Below are positions 1 through 9,699 of a DNA stretch of 64,000 nucleotides, piece by piece. Each line of letters opens with the position of its first letter. Position 1 is the stretch's first letter. This DNA comes from Anaerolineae bacterium. Its GTDB lineage: Bacteria > Chloroflexota > Anaerolineae > 4572-78 > J111. The notes below the pieces were generated by a model, which was not told where the DNA came from, ran no database searches, and was given only the letters and a program-made list of their open reading frames with translations. Location: the NCBI GenBank assembly GCA_023151115.1, contig JAKLJP010000038.1:1-64000 (forward strand), read 5' to 3'. Both the position numbers and the translations under genes were made by a program.

Positions 1-36
1 CCCCCGCTGCGGGGGAGGGTTGGGGAGGGGGTCTGT
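1..36. repeat. G-rich palindromic repeat fragment
   Basis: The window opens inside a C-run/G-run palindrome. Related G-rich elements occur inside queG (about 9019-9085) and near 41200-41250, so this looks like one copy of a dispersed element. Its left end lies outside the window. Confidence 0.45.
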
Positions 37-113
37 CTACGCTATCCACCGAATTCGCCCCCAAATCTGAACACACCTATTTTGCTTGGAATGATACTCT
101 TTACGGATTTCTG

Positions 114-122
114 TGGTATAAT
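114..122 (+). promoter_or_regulatory. extended -10 promoter element
   Basis: The sequence TGGTATAAT fits an extended -10 (TGn-TATAAT). No good -35 is seen 16-18 bp upstream, as expected for an extended -10 promoter. Transcription would start near 129, at the left edge of the palindromic insertion before the LOV kinase gene. Confidence 0.5.
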
Positions 123-209
123 GGTAGACGCTCATATTGGAGTAAGGTGCGTTGCACTTTGAAAGTGCGACGCACCTACACACGCTATGCCAATATGAGC
201 GATGGTAGA
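121..209. mobile_element. 73-bp palindromic element with 8-bp direct repeats
   Basis: Positions 129-140 (CGCTCATATTGG) and 190-201 (CCAATATGAGCG) are perfect 12-bp terminal inverted repeats. The interior also folds (AGGTGCGT pairing with ACGCACCT). The unit is bracketed by the 8-bp direct repeat ATGGTAGA at 121-128 and 202-209, which is what a target-site duplication looks like. It is too small to code for a transposase, so it is best called a MITE-like non-autonomous insertion. It lies in the leader or first codons of the LOV kinase gene. Confidence 0.7.
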
Positions 210-2303
210 AAAAGGGGGGCTGATCTGAATAGCAGGATAGCCATAGTGAACTCCAACGATACCTTACCCAGCCAAGCCAAAGCAGCGCTGTATATACTGA
301 ATCGAGCGGTTGCTGCTGTTCGTAATGGGATAATCATTGCTGACGCGCAGCAGCCGGATTATCCCATTATTTATTGTAACCCGGCTTTTGAGGAAATTAC
401 CGGCTACAGCCAGGCTGAAATTTTGGGCCGCAACTGCCGCTTTTTGCAAGGCCCCGCTACCGATCCCACCGTCACTGTCCAAATTCGTGATGCGTTGCAA
501 AACGGACGAGAGTGCCGGGTGGTGCTTAAAAACTATCGCAAAGATGGAACGCCTTTTTGGAATGAACTGACGATTTCACCCGTTAGAGATGACGCCGGCC
601 GGTTGACTCATTTTGTGGGCATCCAAAATGATATTACAGCGCGTAAAGAGGCAGAAGAGGCGCAGCAAGAGACCGTTCAGCGACTCCAGGAGGCTTATCA
701 ACAAGCTATCGTCTATGCCCAGGAGTTGAAAGGGGAAATTCTGGAGCGCCGCCGGGCCGAAGCGTCTCTCAGAGAAAATGAGGGTCGCCTGCATTCGGTG
801 GTAGAAAATGCCTTAGATGGGATTATTACCATTGACGAGCAGGGGTTAATTGATTCCTTTAATCCGGCTGCCGAGAGAATTTTTGGTTATAGCGCCGCCG
901 AAGTGATCGGCCAAAATGTCAAGCTACTCATGCCCGAACCCTACCACAGCCAGCACGATAGCTATTTGGCCAACTACCGGCAAACCGGCCAGCCTAAAAT
1001 TATCGGCGTGGGCCGTGAAGTAACCGGACGGCGCAAGGATGGCTCCACCTTTCCGCTTGACCTGGCGGTAAGTGAATTTTCCCTGGCCAGGCGGCGCATG
1101 TTCATCGGTCTGGTCCGCGATCTGACCAGGTGCCGCCAATTGGAAACCCAACTACGCCAGGCCCAAAAGATGGAGGCTGTCGGCCGCCTGGCCGGTGGTA
1201 TCGCCCATGATTTTAACAACATCCTGACGGTTATCCTGGGCCAGACCGAGTTCTTGCTCAATCATCTCGCCGCCGCTGACCTCCGCACCGAGGTTGAACA
1301 AATCAGCGAAGCTGCTCAACAAGCGGCCAGCCTTACCCACCAATTGCTGGCCTTTAGCCGCCAGCAGCCGCTCAATGCCCAAGCCTTAAACTTGAACGAA
1401 GTAATTGGGGCCATGGGAAAAATGTTGACCCGACTGATTGGCGAACGTATTAACTTGGTTACCCGGTTGAGTCCGGCCCCGGCCTGGATCCGAATTGACC
1501 CCGGACAAATTCAGCAGGTCATCATGAATTTGGTCATTAATGCGCGCGATGCTATGCCGCAGGGGGGGCAGCTCACCCTTGAAACCGATCTTGTGGATTT
1601 GGCCGGATCTGATTTATTTCAATCGCTGGGGTTAGCGCCTGGCCCTTACGTTTTGTTAACTATAACTGATACCGGCATAGGCATGGACGTCGAAACTCAA
1701 ATGCATATTTTTGAGCCATTTTTTACTACAAAAGATATAGGCCGGGGGACGGGCTTGGGCCTGTCTACCACTTACGCCATTATTCAACAAAATCGAGGGT
1801 ATATTTCGGTCGAGAGTCAACTGGGCCACGGCTCAACCTTTAAAGTTTATCTGCCTCAGCTTCCTATGAAAATGGAGCCAGCCCAGGCAAACCTGTCCGT
1901 GTTGCTGCCCAGCGGCAATGAAACGATCTTGTTAATTGAAGATGAAGTCAATGTTCGGCTGGTTACTCGGAAATATCTACAGAAACAGGGGTACACAGTC
2001 TTAGAAGCCAATTGTGCCCAGGAAGCCTTGCAAATTTGCCGGCAACAGAACCCACAAGTCAACCTGGTTATTACCGATGTGATTCTGCCCGATATGAGCG
2101 GCCCGGAACTGGGGGAGCGTCTGCGGCAAAGTTATCCTTTGCTCAAAATACTCTACATTTCCGGCTACGCTAACGATATCCAGCAGCAACAAGGATCATT
2201 AGATCACAACCCGCTATTCCTGCAAAAACCCTTTTCCTCAGATATATTGGCCCGCAAAGTACGTGAGGCTCTGGATACGCCCGGGCCCCAGAGCACCCCT
2301 TGA
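147..2303 (+). CDS. LOV-PAS hybrid sensor histidine kinase with receiver domain
   Basis: This is a cytoplasmic hybrid histidine kinase of up to 718 residues. Residues about 55-165 form a LOV-type PAS domain with the flavin-adduct motif GRNCRFLQ (Cys97) and the flavin-contacting segments NYRKDGTPFWN and FVGIQND. A second PAS (about 215-327) resembles FixL, with His270 in SQHDSYL and Arg290 where FixL has its haem ligand and haem-contacting Arg. HisKA follows with His354 (AHDFNN), then HATPase (NARDAM, DTGIGM, GTGLGLS) and a receiver with Asp644 and Lys694. No membrane segment is seen. The start is uncertain: GTG 147 has GGAG close upstream, ATG 195 has no clear RBS, and both lie inside the palindromic insertion; GTG 246 could be the ancestral start. 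Blue-light and oxygen/redox sensing are inferred. Confidence 0.88.
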   Translation: MRCTLKVRRTYTRYANMSDGRKRGADLNSRIAIVNSNDTLPSQAKAALYILNRAVAAVRNGIIIADAQQPDYPIIYCNPAFEEITGYSQAEILGRNCRFLQGPATDPTVTVQIRDALQNGRECRVVLKNYRKDGTPFWNELTISPVRDDAGRLTHFVGIQNDITARKEAEEAQQETVQRLQEAYQQAIVYAQELKGEILERRRAEASLRENEGRLHSVVENALDGIITIDEQGLIDSFNPAAERIFGYSAAEVIGQNVKLLMPEPYHSQHDSYLANYRQTGQPKIIGVGREVTGRRKDGSTFPLDLAVSEFSLARRRMFIGLVRDLTRCRQLETQLRQAQKMEAVGRLAGGIAHDFNNILTVILGQTEFLLNHLAAADLRTEVEQISEAAQQAASLTHQLLAFSRQQPLNAQALNLNEVIGAMGKMLTRLIGERINLVTRLSPAPAWIRIDPGQIQQVIMNLVINARDAMPQGGQLTLETDLVDLAGSDLFQSLGLAPGPYVLLTITDTGIGMDVETQMHIFEPFFTTKDIGRGTGLGLSTTYAIIQQNRGYISVESQLGHGSTFKVYLPQLPMKMEPAQANLSVLLPSGNETILLIEDEVNVRLVTRKYLQKQGYTVLEANCAQEALQICRQQNPQVNLVITDVILPDMSGPELGERLRQSYPLLKILYISGYANDIQQQQGSLDHNPLFLQKPFSSDILARKVREALDTPGPQSTP

Positions 2304-2335
2304 GACCAATAGGGATGTTCATTCCCCATTCACAA

Positions 2336-3796
2336 TTATATCCTATCTACGTCGTGCGAGCGGCTCTCGCGGATGCCGGCCGGGGTGATTTCGATAAATT
2401 CGGCGTTGGCTTGCAGCTCGACAATGGTTTGCGCCCCACCGTAGCTGAGGCCGGAGCGCAGCCCGCCGATCAGTTGATAAAGCAGTTCTTCCACGTGACC
2501 GCGATAAGGCACGACCGCTTCCACCCCTTCCGGCACCACCTTGTCCCAATCGGCCTGGCTTTCGGCGCTTTCATCCTCGCCCTGCTCAACGGCTTTGCGG
2601 CCCATCGCCGCCCCCAGTGAGGCCATCCCCCGTACCACCTTGAACTTCTGCCCGTCGCGGATCACCGTAGCGCCGGGCGCTTCCTCGCAGCCGGCAAAAA
2701 GGCTGCCAATCATCACGGTAGATGCCCCGGCTGCCAGGGCCTTAACCAGATCACCCGACGCTTTGATGCCGCCATCGGCAATGATCGGAATCTCTTTTCC
2801 GGCCTCGGCCACCCCTTCGACGCTGTCCATAATGGCCGTTAACTGCGGCACGCCAAACCCGGTGACAACGCGGGTGGTACAAATCGAGCCAGGACCTACG
2901 CCTACTTTAATCGCATCAGCGCCGGCGCTGGCTAATTCACACGCCCCCTCTTTAGAGGCCACATTCCCGGCCACAATCTGGGCCTGGGGAAAGTGATGCC
3001 GTAACGCTTTGACCATCTGAATACAGTGATCGGCATGGCCGTGAGCGATGTCCAGCACCAGCAAGTCGGCCCCGGCGGCCAGCAGCGCCTCCGCCCGCTC
3101 AATATCGTTGGGTTTGACCCCAATAGCGGCCCCCACCCGCAAGCGGCCTTTACTGTCTTTGGTGGCGTTGGGATAACGGTCCTGCTTGACAATATCTTGG
3201 GCCGTAATCAGGCCGACCAGCCGGCCCCGCGCATCAATCACCGGCAGTTTTTCCAACCGATGCTCATGTAGCAAAACCCGCGCCTGTTCGGGGGTGGTAT
3301 CGGGTGTGGCGCTAATAATCTGGTCAGGCCGGGTCATCACCGACTCCACCGGCGCTTGATCATCGGGAGCTAACAAAATATCGCGCTGGGTAATCAACCC
3401 CACCAACTCATCGCTGCCGTTGGTCACTACCAGGCCGCCTACCTCAAATCGTTTCATCAACATCCGGGCCTGGGCAATAGATGAAGCCTGATCAATGGCA
3501 TGAGGATGTTCTACAATATAACCCTCGACCCGCTTGACCCTTGCGACCTGGCGAGCCTGCTGCTCAACCGTCATAAAGCGGTGGATAACGCCGATGCCAC
3601 CGGCGCGGGCCATGGCAATCGCCATCGGCGCTTCGGTCACGGTGTCCATGTTGGCGCTCACCACCGGCGCCCGCAATCGAATGGTCGGGGTGAGCCAACT
3701 GGAGGTATCCACATCTTGGCGCGAGGCCACCGAGGAGCGTTTGGGCACAAGCAGCACATCATCAAAAGTTAAGCCTTTGGTCGGACGGATTTTCAT
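2336..3796 (-). CDS. guaB: inosine-5'-monophosphate dehydrogenase
   Basis: GuaB oxidises IMP to XMP with NAD+, the committed step of GMP synthesis. The 486-residue length is typical. The N-terminus [12 protein letters not shown] is the family hallmark, a CBS pair is inserted at about residues 95-205, and the catalytic loop [11 protein letters not shown] carries the Cys that attacks IMP. The phosphate-binding segment IADGGIK and the flap motif ([10 protein letters not shown]) are present. The gene is convergent with the LOV kinase and divergent from a CBS-domain gene. All key residues looked for are intact. Confidence 0.97.
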   Translation of the reverse strand: MKIRPTKGLTFDDVLLVPKRSSVASRQDVDTSSWLTPTIRLRAPVVSANMDTVTEAPMAIAMARAGGIGVIHRFMTVEQQARQVARVKRVEGYIVEHPHAIDQASSIAQARMLMKRFEVGGLVVTNGSDELVGLITQRDILLAPDDQAPVESVMTRPDQIISATPDTTPEQARVLLHEHRLEKLPVIDARGRLVGLITAQDIVKQDRYPNATKDSKGRLRVGAAIGVKPNDIERAEALLAAGADLLVLDIAHGHADHCIQMVKALRHHFPQAQIVAGNVASKEGACELASAGADAIKVGVGPGSICTTRVVTGFGVPQLTAIMDSVEGVAEAGKEIPIIADGGIKASGDLVKALAAGASTVMIGSLFAGCEEAPGATVIRDGQKFKVVRGMASLGAAMGRKAVEQGEDESAESQADWDKVVPEGVEAVVPYRGHVEELLYQLIGGLRSGLSYGGAQTIVELQANAEFIEITPAGIRESRSHDVDRI

Positions 3797-3970
3797 AGGT
3801 GGTTCCTTTCGTTAATAACAACGTTGCTTTTTATTTTACCCCACCTCTACGTTTCCGCCAATCATCAAAAGAACCCCTTAAATACACTCAGATTATTTTA
3901 GTTTTTGTAAAACTCAGTATAAAATATTAGAGAGCATTCACTCTAACAAACCTATAACTAAGGAGAGAGT

Positions 3971-4438
3971 ATGAGCCTTGAATACGATTTGAGGCAGGAA
4001 AAGGTTATCCATCTCAATTTGACCGAATTTACCGAGGTAGAAATTGGCACGCCGGTTCGAGCGACCATTGAAAAAATGTGCCAGGAAAACCATAACTGCG
4101 CCTTTATCACTAACGAGGGCAAGCTGGCCGGCATTTTTACAGATCGCGATATTCTGCTAAGGGTGGTGGACCGGCCTGAGGTGTGGGATCAGTCCATTGA
4201 TACAGTTATGACCCCTCATCCCTACAGCGTCAATTCCACCGATCCGGCGAATGCGGCGCTCAATCTAATGCATGAAAAACATGTGCGTAATGTGCCGGTT
4301 TTAGATAGCAGCGGCGCCGTAATTGGTAATTTAACCCACTATGCAATTATAAAATACCTGGCCGACCGCTTTCCAGAGTCGGTTTATAATCTGCCCCCGG
4401 AGCCAGATCGAGTGGTACGCAATCGAGATGGCGCTTAA
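3971..4438 (+). CDS. tandem CBS-domain protein
   Basis: A 155-residue protein made almost entirely of two CBS motifs (about residues 25-75 and 85-140; IFTDRDILLRVV and the second repeat ending NLTHYAIIKYL). CBS pairs normally bind adenine nucleotides and act as energy sensors. The ATG follows AAGGAGAG, so the start is firm. It lies between guaB, which also holds CBS domains, and korAB, whose beta subunit carries its own CBS pair. A role in adenylate-dependent control of these enzymes is therefore plausible but inferred. Confidence 0.85.
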   Translation: MSLEYDLRQEKVIHLNLTEFTEVEIGTPVRATIEKMCQENHNCAFITNEGKLAGIFTDRDILLRVVDRPEVWDQSIDTVMTPHPYSVNSTDPANAALNLMHEKHVRNVPVLDSSGAVIGNLTHYAIIKYLADRFPESVYNLPPEPDRVVRNRDGA

Positions 4439-4586
4439 AGTTAGAAGTTTGGGAGTAATGTTCACGAACAATAAAAAGGTAGCAAGGTTGCACACCCTTC
4501 GGCGCACCTGAAGGGGTGAAGCAGCAGGGATGGAACTACCCCTGTCTACCGTCTACCATCCACTATTTTTTAGGAGACATATTGGC

Positions 4587-6470
4587 ATGACAGAGCCTAG
4601 AGATATTATCTTGGAAGATGTCGAGTCGGTCATCATCCGCTTTGCCGGCGACTCCGGCGATGGGATGCAGTTGACCGGAACGCAATTTAGTAATACCGCC
4701 GCCGTTTTTGGCAATGATATTAGCACCATGCCCGACTTTCCGGCCGAAATTCGCGCCCCGGCCGGCACCCTGGCCGGGGTCAGCGGCTTTCAGGTTAACT
4801 TCTCCAGCGCCGATATCCTGACCCCCGGCGATGCCCCCGAAGTGCTGGTCGCCATGAATCCGGCCGCGCTCAAAGCTAACCTGCCCGACCTACAACGGGG
4901 CGGCAAAATTATTGTCAACACCGACAACTTTACCAGCAGCAACCTCAAAAAGGCCAACTATGAAACTAATCCGCTGGAAGATGGTAGTCTGCGCGGCTAC
5001 GAAGTTTACAAATTTCCTATCACCACCCTCAATCGTAAAGCATTAGAAGGCATCCCCGGTCTCAATACCCGCGACATTGACCGCTGCCAGAACTTTTTTG
5101 CCCTGGGCTTGACCTTCTGGATGTACGATCGCCCTCTTGATACCTCGATGAAGTATATTGCCGACAAGTTTGCCAAAAAACCGGAGTTGGTTCAGGCCAA
5201 CCAGACAGCCCTGCAAGCCGGCTATAGTTTGGGCCATAACACCGAAGCCTTCCAGACTCGCTACCACGTCAGGCCGGCCCGCCTGGCTCCGGGCGTCTAC
5301 CGCAAGATTACGGGCAACGAAGCCCTGGTACTGGGCATGGTCACAGCGGCCCACAAGGCCGGCAAACCCCTGTTTTATGGTTCTTATCCCATCACTCCGG
5401 CCAGCAGCATTTTGGAAAGCCTGGCCGCCCTTAAAAATTTTGATGTGCGCACCTTTCAGGCCGAAGATGAGATTGCGGCGATGGGATCGGTGATTGGCGC
5501 GGCCTTTGGCGGCGCTTTTGCCGCCACCGGCACCAGCGGTCCCGGCATCGCCCTCAAAAGCGAGGCCATCAACTTGGCTTTGGTGCTGGAATTACCCCTG
5601 GTGATTATCAATGTTCAGCGCGGCGGCCCCAGCACCGGTATGCCGACCAAAACCGAACAGTCGGACTTGCTGCAAGCCATGTATGGCCGCAACGGCGAAA
5701 GCCCTATCCCCATTCTGGCCCCGGCTACCCCTTCCGATTGCTTCAACATTGGCTATGAAGCTTTCCGGCTGGCCGTGCGAGCCACCACGCCGGTGTTTGT
5801 TCTGAGCGATGGCTACATCGCCAACAGCGCCGAACCCTGGCTCATCCCCAACCCCGACGACATCGAGCCAATTGTGGTCAAACATCCCTCCGCTCCCAGC
5901 AACGGCGATGGAGCCTTTAAACCTTACCAGCGCGACCCAGAAACGATGGCCCGTCCCTGGGCGCTGCCCGGCACGCCGGGACTGGAACATCGCATCGGCG
6001 GCCTGTCCAAACAGCCGGAGACCGGCAATGTCTCGTATGCCCCCCAGGATAATGAGCAAATGATTCGCGAACGGGCCGAGAAAGTGGCCCGGCTGGCCGA
6101 GGCTATCCCGCCCCAAACCCTGGTTGGACCGAGTGAAGGCGATTTATTGGTGGTCAGTTGGGGCGGCACCTTCGGGGTGGTTCGCTCAACGGTTCTGCGG
6201 CTGCAAGCGCAGGGCAAAACCGTATCACACGCCCATCTTCGTTACCTCAACCCCTTTCCGCGCAACCTGGGTGACATTCTGGGCCGCTTTGAGCGCATCC
6301 TGGTTCCAGAACTAAACATGGGCCAGTTAGCTATTTTGCTCAGGGGTCGTTACGGGCTGCAAAATGTGATCCCCTTGTCAAAAGTCCAGGGCCGACCCTT
6401 TACCATTAGTGAAATTACACAAAAAATAGAGGCGTTATTAGCGTCTAACAACGGAGCGATGCATGTCTGA
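4587..6470 (+). CDS. korA: 2-oxoacid:ferredoxin oxidoreductase, fused gamma/alpha subunit
   Basis: This subunit of about 627 residues belongs to the pyruvate/2-oxoglutarate:ferredoxin oxidoreductase family, which decarboxylates 2-oxoacids to acyl-CoA and reduces ferredoxin. The first ~190 residues are the gamma domain ([13 protein letters not shown]). The alpha domains follow ([46 protein letters not shown]). AGGAG at 4572 sets ATG 4587 as the start rather than a further upstream GTG or ATG. The end overlaps korB by 8 bp, which suggests translational coupling. 2-Oxoglutarate is the likely substrate from the fusion type, but other 2-oxoacids are possible. Confidence 0.92.
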   Translation: MTEPRDIILEDVESVIIRFAGDSGDGMQLTGTQFSNTAAVFGNDISTMPDFPAEIRAPAGTLAGVSGFQVNFSSADILTPGDAPEVLVAMNPAALKANLPDLQRGGKIIVNTDNFTSSNLKKANYETNPLEDGSLRGYEVYKFPITTLNRKALEGIPGLNTRDIDRCQNFFALGLTFWMYDRPLDTSMKYIADKFAKKPELVQANQTALQAGYSLGHNTEAFQTRYHVRPARLAPGVYRKITGNEALVLGMVTAAHKAGKPLFYGSYPITPASSILESLAALKNFDVRTFQAEDEIAAMGSVIGAAFGGAFAATGTSGPGIALKSEAINLALVLELPLVIINVQRGGPSTGMPTKTEQSDLLQAMYGRNGESPIPILAPATPSDCFNIGYEAFRLAVRATTPVFVLSDGYIANSAEPWLIPNPDDIEPIVVKHPSAPSNGDGAFKPYQRDPETMARPWALPGTPGLEHRIGGLSKQPETGNVSYAPQDNEQMIRERAEKVARLAEAIPPQTLVGPSEGDLLVVSWGGTFGVVRSTVLRLQAQGKTVSHAHLRYLNPFPRNLGDILGRFERILVPELNMGQLAILLRGRYGLQNVIPLSKVQGRPFTISEITQKIEALLASNNGAMHV

Positions 6471-8016
6471 AGTGATTAAATTAACCCGCAAAGATTTTGT
6501 TTCGGACCAGACGGTGCGCTGGTGCCCTGGCTGCGGCGACTACGCCATTTTAGCCCAGATGCAAAAAGTGCTGCCCGACCTGGGTATTCCACGCGAAAAA
6601 ATTGTTTTTATCTCCGGGATTGGCTGCTCCAGCCGCTTCCCCTATTACATGAACACCTACGGCATCCACAGCATCCATGGCCGCGCCCCAACTCTGGCCA
6701 CCGGGCTTAAAATTACCAATCCCGACCTGAGCGTTTGGGTTATCACCGGTGATGGCGACGGCCTTTCCATTGGCGGCAATCACCTGCTGCACGTGCTCCG
6801 CCGCAATCTGGATATTAATATTATCCTGTTCAACAACCGCATCTACGGGCTGACCAAAGGCCAATATTCACCCACCTCGCTGCCCGGCCACAAAACCAAA
6901 ACGTCGCCCATGGGGTCGCTGGAGCAATCCTTTAATCCCCTGTCGGTCGCCATCGGCGCAGAGGCGACCTTTGTGGCCCGCACCATTGATACCAACGTCA
7001 AACACATGGCCGAAATTCTGCGCCGCGCCGCCGAACACCGGGGTACGTCTTTTGTGGAAATCTACCAGAACTGTGTTATCTTCAACGACGGGGCCTGGAG
7101 CTACGCCACCGAAGCCAGTGAGAAGGATGAAAATATTTTGGAGTTGCAGCACGGTGAGCCGATGATTTTTGGCAAAAATCGGGATAAGGGCATCCGGCTC
7201 AATGAGCTGCAGCCCGAAGTGGTTTCGCTGGACCGGGTAGCTAGAGAGGATTTGCTGGTGCATAACGAATTTGCCAGCGAACCCAGCCTGGCCTATTTGC
7301 TCAGCCGCATGCGCCATCCCGAATTTCCCGAGCCGGTGGGGGTTTTCCGCTCGATTGAAAAACCGATCTATGAGGAAGGCATGCTGAACCAGATAGAGGA
7401 GTCAATCCGGCGCAAAGGTGCGGGCAACCTGACCACCCTGTACCACGCCGCCGATACCTGGGAAAATTTGCCCCAACCGGAGCCGGTTGACAATGGCCGC
7501 AGTTGGGTCACGGTAGACGCGCCGGGCGCGGGCTACCTGGATGAAGAGTACGTCGGGGTCAGCTTCCACGGCGAAAGAACTTCCGCCCCGGCTAGCGGTC
7601 ACTCGCTCACCACCGATACCCTGGCCGACCTCAAGCCCCACCCGCCCTTAACCGCTCACGTAAACATTTCTCTGGCCGAAGCGGTAGGCAAACTTAAAGA
7701 ACTGAATGTCGGCTTGATTGCTCTGGTTGACGACGAGGGCAAACTGGCCGGCGTCTTTACCGAAGGTGATATTTTTAGAAAAGTCGCCTGTAAAGTCACC
7801 GACTTGGGCCAGGCCCACGTCAAAGATTATATGACGACTCGCGTCACCACCCTTAAAGCCGATACGCCTATCTCTCATGCCCTCCATCTCATGTCAATCC
7901 ATAAATTCCGCCACGTGATGATTGTGGATGACCAGGGCCGGCCCACCGGGGCGCTGTCCTTCCGGGCCGTAGTCCGCTACATCGAGGAGAGCTTCCTTTC
8001 GCCGTCGAAGAATTAA
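6463..8016 (+). CDS. korB: 2-oxoacid:ferredoxin oxidoreductase beta subunit with C-terminal CBS pair
   Basis: The first ~340 residues are the thiamine-diphosphate-binding beta subunit: [15 protein letters not shown], the SSRFPYY segment, and GDGD...[11 protein letters not shown] for Mg-ThDP. Ordinary KorB proteins end near 280-350 residues. Here a linker is followed by two CBS motifs (about residues 400-450 and 460-510; [14 protein letters not shown] and VVRYIEE). The fusion is continuous in one reading frame. CBS domains usually bind AMP/ADP/ATP, so allosteric control of the oxidoreductase by energy charge is inferred. The gene is coupled to korA and followed by a clear terminator. Confidence 0.93.
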   Translation: MSEVIKLTRKDFVSDQTVRWCPGCGDYAILAQMQKVLPDLGIPREKIVFISGIGCSSRFPYYMNTYGIHSIHGRAPTLATGLKITNPDLSVWVITGDGDGLSIGGNHLLHVLRRNLDINIILFNNRIYGLTKGQYSPTSLPGHKTKTSPMGSLEQSFNPLSVAIGAEATFVARTIDTNVKHMAEILRRAAEHRGTSFVEIYQNCVIFNDGAWSYATEASEKDENILELQHGEPMIFGKNRDKGIRLNELQPEVVSLDRVAREDLLVHNEFASEPSLAYLLSRMRHPEFPEPVGVFRSIEKPIYEEGMLNQIEESIRRKGAGNLTTLYHAADTWENLPQPEPVDNGRSWVTVDAPGAGYLDEEYVGVSFHGERTSAPASGHSLTTDTLADLKPHPPLTAHVNISLAEAVGKLKELNVGLIALVDDEGKLAGVFTEGDIFRKVACKVTDLGQAHVKDYMTTRVTTLKADTPISHALHLMSIHKFRHVMIVDDQGRPTGALSFRAVVRYIEESFLSPSKN

Positions 8017-8032
8017 GTTTTGAGCGAAAAGA

Positions 8033-8066
8033 AAAAAGCCTCCGTAGTGATCGGAGGCTTTTTTCA
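8033..8066 (+). terminator. rho-independent terminator after korAB
   Basis: A 9-bp stem AAGCCTCCG / CGGAGGCTT with a short loop is followed by TTTTT, directly downstream of the korB stop codon. Confidence 0.9.
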
Positions 8067-8096
8067 TGTCATTTCGATCGAAGGGAGAAATCCCTA
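8067..8096 (+). repeat. REP-like repeat, left copy
   Basis: This 30-bp sequence starting TGTCATTTCGATCGAAGG matches the reverse complement of 8432-8461 at 28 of 30 positions. The two copies enclose the GIY-YIG gene as inverted repeats. Confidence 0.8.
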
Positions 8097-8106
8097 CAGG
8101 CTCTAA

Positions 8107-8394
8107 TTGACCAACTACTACGTTTACTTCATGACCAGTCCTTCAGGGACACTTTATATCGGCATGACCAATAATCTGCAACGTCGTGTATATGAACACA
8201 AGTATGGAATGATTGAAGGATTTACCAAGAAATACAGTGTAAACCGCCTTGTCTATTTTGAAGAAACGGGCGAGGTTCAAAGCGCTATCGCCCGCGAGAA
8301 AGAAATCAAAAAGTGGCGGCGAAGCAAAAAAATCGCTTTGATTGAGTCACTTAACCTAAAATGGCAAGTTTTAAGCGTGGAATGGTACAGTTGA
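8107..8394 (+). CDS. GIY-YIG domain protein
   Basis: A single-domain protein of 95 residues in the small GIY-YIG nuclease superfamily. The motif appears as YYVYFMTS...GTLYIGMTNNLQRRVYEH, with the Arg of the family and a Glu near residue 52 or later; KEIKKWRRSKKIALIE matches the usual C-terminal signature. It starts with TTG 8107 and has no strong ribosome-binding site. The whole gene lies between a 30-bp inverted repeat pair, forming a compact 395-bp unit. That supports a repeat-associated nuclease rather than a housekeeping repair enzyme. Catalytic activity is not established. Confidence 0.85.
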   Translation: MTNYYVYFMTSPSGTLYIGMTNNLQRRVYEHKYGMIEGFTKKYSVNRLVYFEETGEVQSAIAREKEIKKWRRSKKIALIESLNLKWQVLSVEWYS

Positions 8395-8431
8395 GTCGTT
8401 CTATTTTTACCAACATGCTTTTCGGAGGCCA

Positions 8432-8461
8432 TAGGGATTTCCCCCTTCGGTCGAAATGACA
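8432..8461 (-). repeat. REP-like repeat, right copy
   Basis: Reverse-complement partner of 8067-8096 (28/30 identical). It ends 9 bp before the queG start codon, so it forms the queG leader. Confidence 0.8.
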
Positions 8462-8470
8462 TAAGTAAGC

Positions 8471-9592
8471 ATGTCTCTTACCCAACTCATCAAAGAAAAA
8501 GCATATCATTTGGGTTTTGATCTCATCGGCATTGCCCCCGCTGACCGCGCCCCTCACGCCGAGGCGTACGAGCGCTGGCTGGCCCAAGGCTACGCAGCGG
8601 AGATGACCTGGCTGGGCCGCGACCCAGAACGCCGGACAGACCCGCGCCTGGTTTTGCCGGGAGCGCAGTCGGTAATGGTGGTGGGGTTATCCTATTTTAT
8701 CCTCGACCCGCCCCTAGACCTGTGGCATGATCCTTCGCGCGGACGCATTGCCCGCTATGCCTGGGGCCTGGATTACCACGAGGTCATGCTGCCCCAGCTG
8801 CGCGAGTTGGGTGACTTTGTGGAAAAAGAAGCCGGCGGCTCTCTCAACCGGCGGGCTTACGTGGACACCGGCCCCATCCTGGAGCGAGACTTCGCGGCGC
8901 AGGCCGGACTGGGTTTTGTCGGCAAGAATACACTGCTCATCAATCCTCGCCTCGGCTCCTATCTCTTTTTGGGCGAAATCCTGCTGGATATCGAATTGGA
9001 ATACGACGAACCTGCACCGGACGGGGGAGCAAGCTGCCGGCTTGACGCTTCCCCCCCTGTGGGGGGGACCGAGGGGGGGCATTTGGGAACATCTAAACGC
9101 TTGGGCACTTGCGGCGCTTGCACCCGCTGCCTGACCATTTGCCCGACTCACGCCTTCCCCGCGCCCTATATTTTGGACAGTAACCGCTGCATCTCGTACC
9201 TGAATATTGAGCTAAAAGGCAGCATCCCGCTCGAACTCCGCCCGCTGTTGGGTAACTGGATTTTTGGCTGCGACGAATGTCAGGAGATTTGTCCCTGGGT
9301 GCGGCGTTACTCGCGGCCTACGCAGGAGAACTTTTTGCGTTTCGATCCCGAACGGGCTGTCCCCAAACTGCTAGATTTGATGCGTCTGGATGAAGCCGGC
9401 TTCCACGCCCGCTTCAAGGGAACGCCTCTGCTCCGCGCCAAGCGGCGGGGACTGCTGCGGAATGTGGCAGTGGCGTTGGGGAATTGGGGCAGTCCGGAGG
9501 CGCTGCCCGTGTTGGAACGGGCATTGCACGACTCGGAGCCGCTGATTCGGGAGCATGCGAGGTGGGCGATCGAACAACTAAAGACAAAATGA
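8471..9592 (+). CDS. queG: epoxyqueuosine reductase with an in-frame repeat insertion
   Basis: QueG reduces epoxyqueuosine to queuosine in tRNA using cobalamin and two 4Fe-4S clusters. The N-terminal domain (GFDLIGIAP, GLSYF, YVDTGPILERDFA) is followed by ferredoxin motifs CGACTRCLTICPTHA and CDECQEICPW, then a C-terminal HEAT-like repeat region. Between the domains, near residues 183-205, there is a Gly/Pro-rich stretch (PDGGASCRLDASPPVGGT) encoded by a G-rich palindromic repeat. This extra piece is absent from the family pattern I know, and the frame is kept across it. Function is probably retained because all cluster Cys motifs are intact. Confidence 0.92.
   Translation: MSLTQLIKEKAYHLGFDLIGIAPADRAPHAEAYERWLAQGYAAEMTWLGRDPERRTDPRLVLPGAQSVMVVGLSYFILDPPLDLWHDPSRGRIARYAWGLDYHEVMLPQLRELGDFVEKEAGGSLNRRAYVDTGPILERDFAAQAGLGFVGKNTLLINPRLGSYLFLGEILLDIELEYDEPAPDGGASCRLDASPPVGGTEGGHLGTSKRLGTCGACTRCLTICPTHAFPAPYILDSNRCISYLNIELKGSIPLELRPLLGNWIFGCDECQEICPWVRRYSRPTQENFLRFDPERAVPKLLDLMRLDEAGFHARFKGTPLLRAKRRGLLRNVAVALGNWGSPEALPVLERALHDSEPLIREHARWAIEQLKTK
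9019..9085. repeat. G-rich palindromic repeat inside queG
   Basis: The segment contains GCTTCCCCCCC...GGGGGGGACC with runs of seven C and seven G. It resembles the G-rich repeats at 1-36 and near 41200-41250 and inserts about 22 codons in frame into queG. Confidence 0.6.
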
Positions 9593-9599
9593 ACAAACT

Positions 9600-9691
9600 C
9601 AGTAGATCCAAATTTGAGGAGCCAGCACGCCCACGTGCGGCGGTGTTCGGCACGGGGGCGTGCCTCACTCCTCGGAAAATTGGATCTACTG
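9600..9691 (+). repeat. 90-bp palindromic element, copy 1
   Basis: Perfect 12-bp terminal inverted repeats CAGTAGATCCAA (9600-9611) and TTGGATCTACTG (9680-9691) enclose a hairpin rich in CACGCCCACGTG-like sequence. A second copy in opposite orientation lies at 24438-24527. The element is non-coding and lies between queG and the convergent TOPRIM gene. Confidence 0.8.
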
Positions 9692-9699
9692 AAACTTAT

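Noticed and set aside
8983..9100. Frameshift or pseudogene in queG
   Set aside because: The unusual Gly/Pro-rich stretch is in frame and both downstream ferredoxin motifs are intact, so an insertion in a functional gene is the simpler reading.
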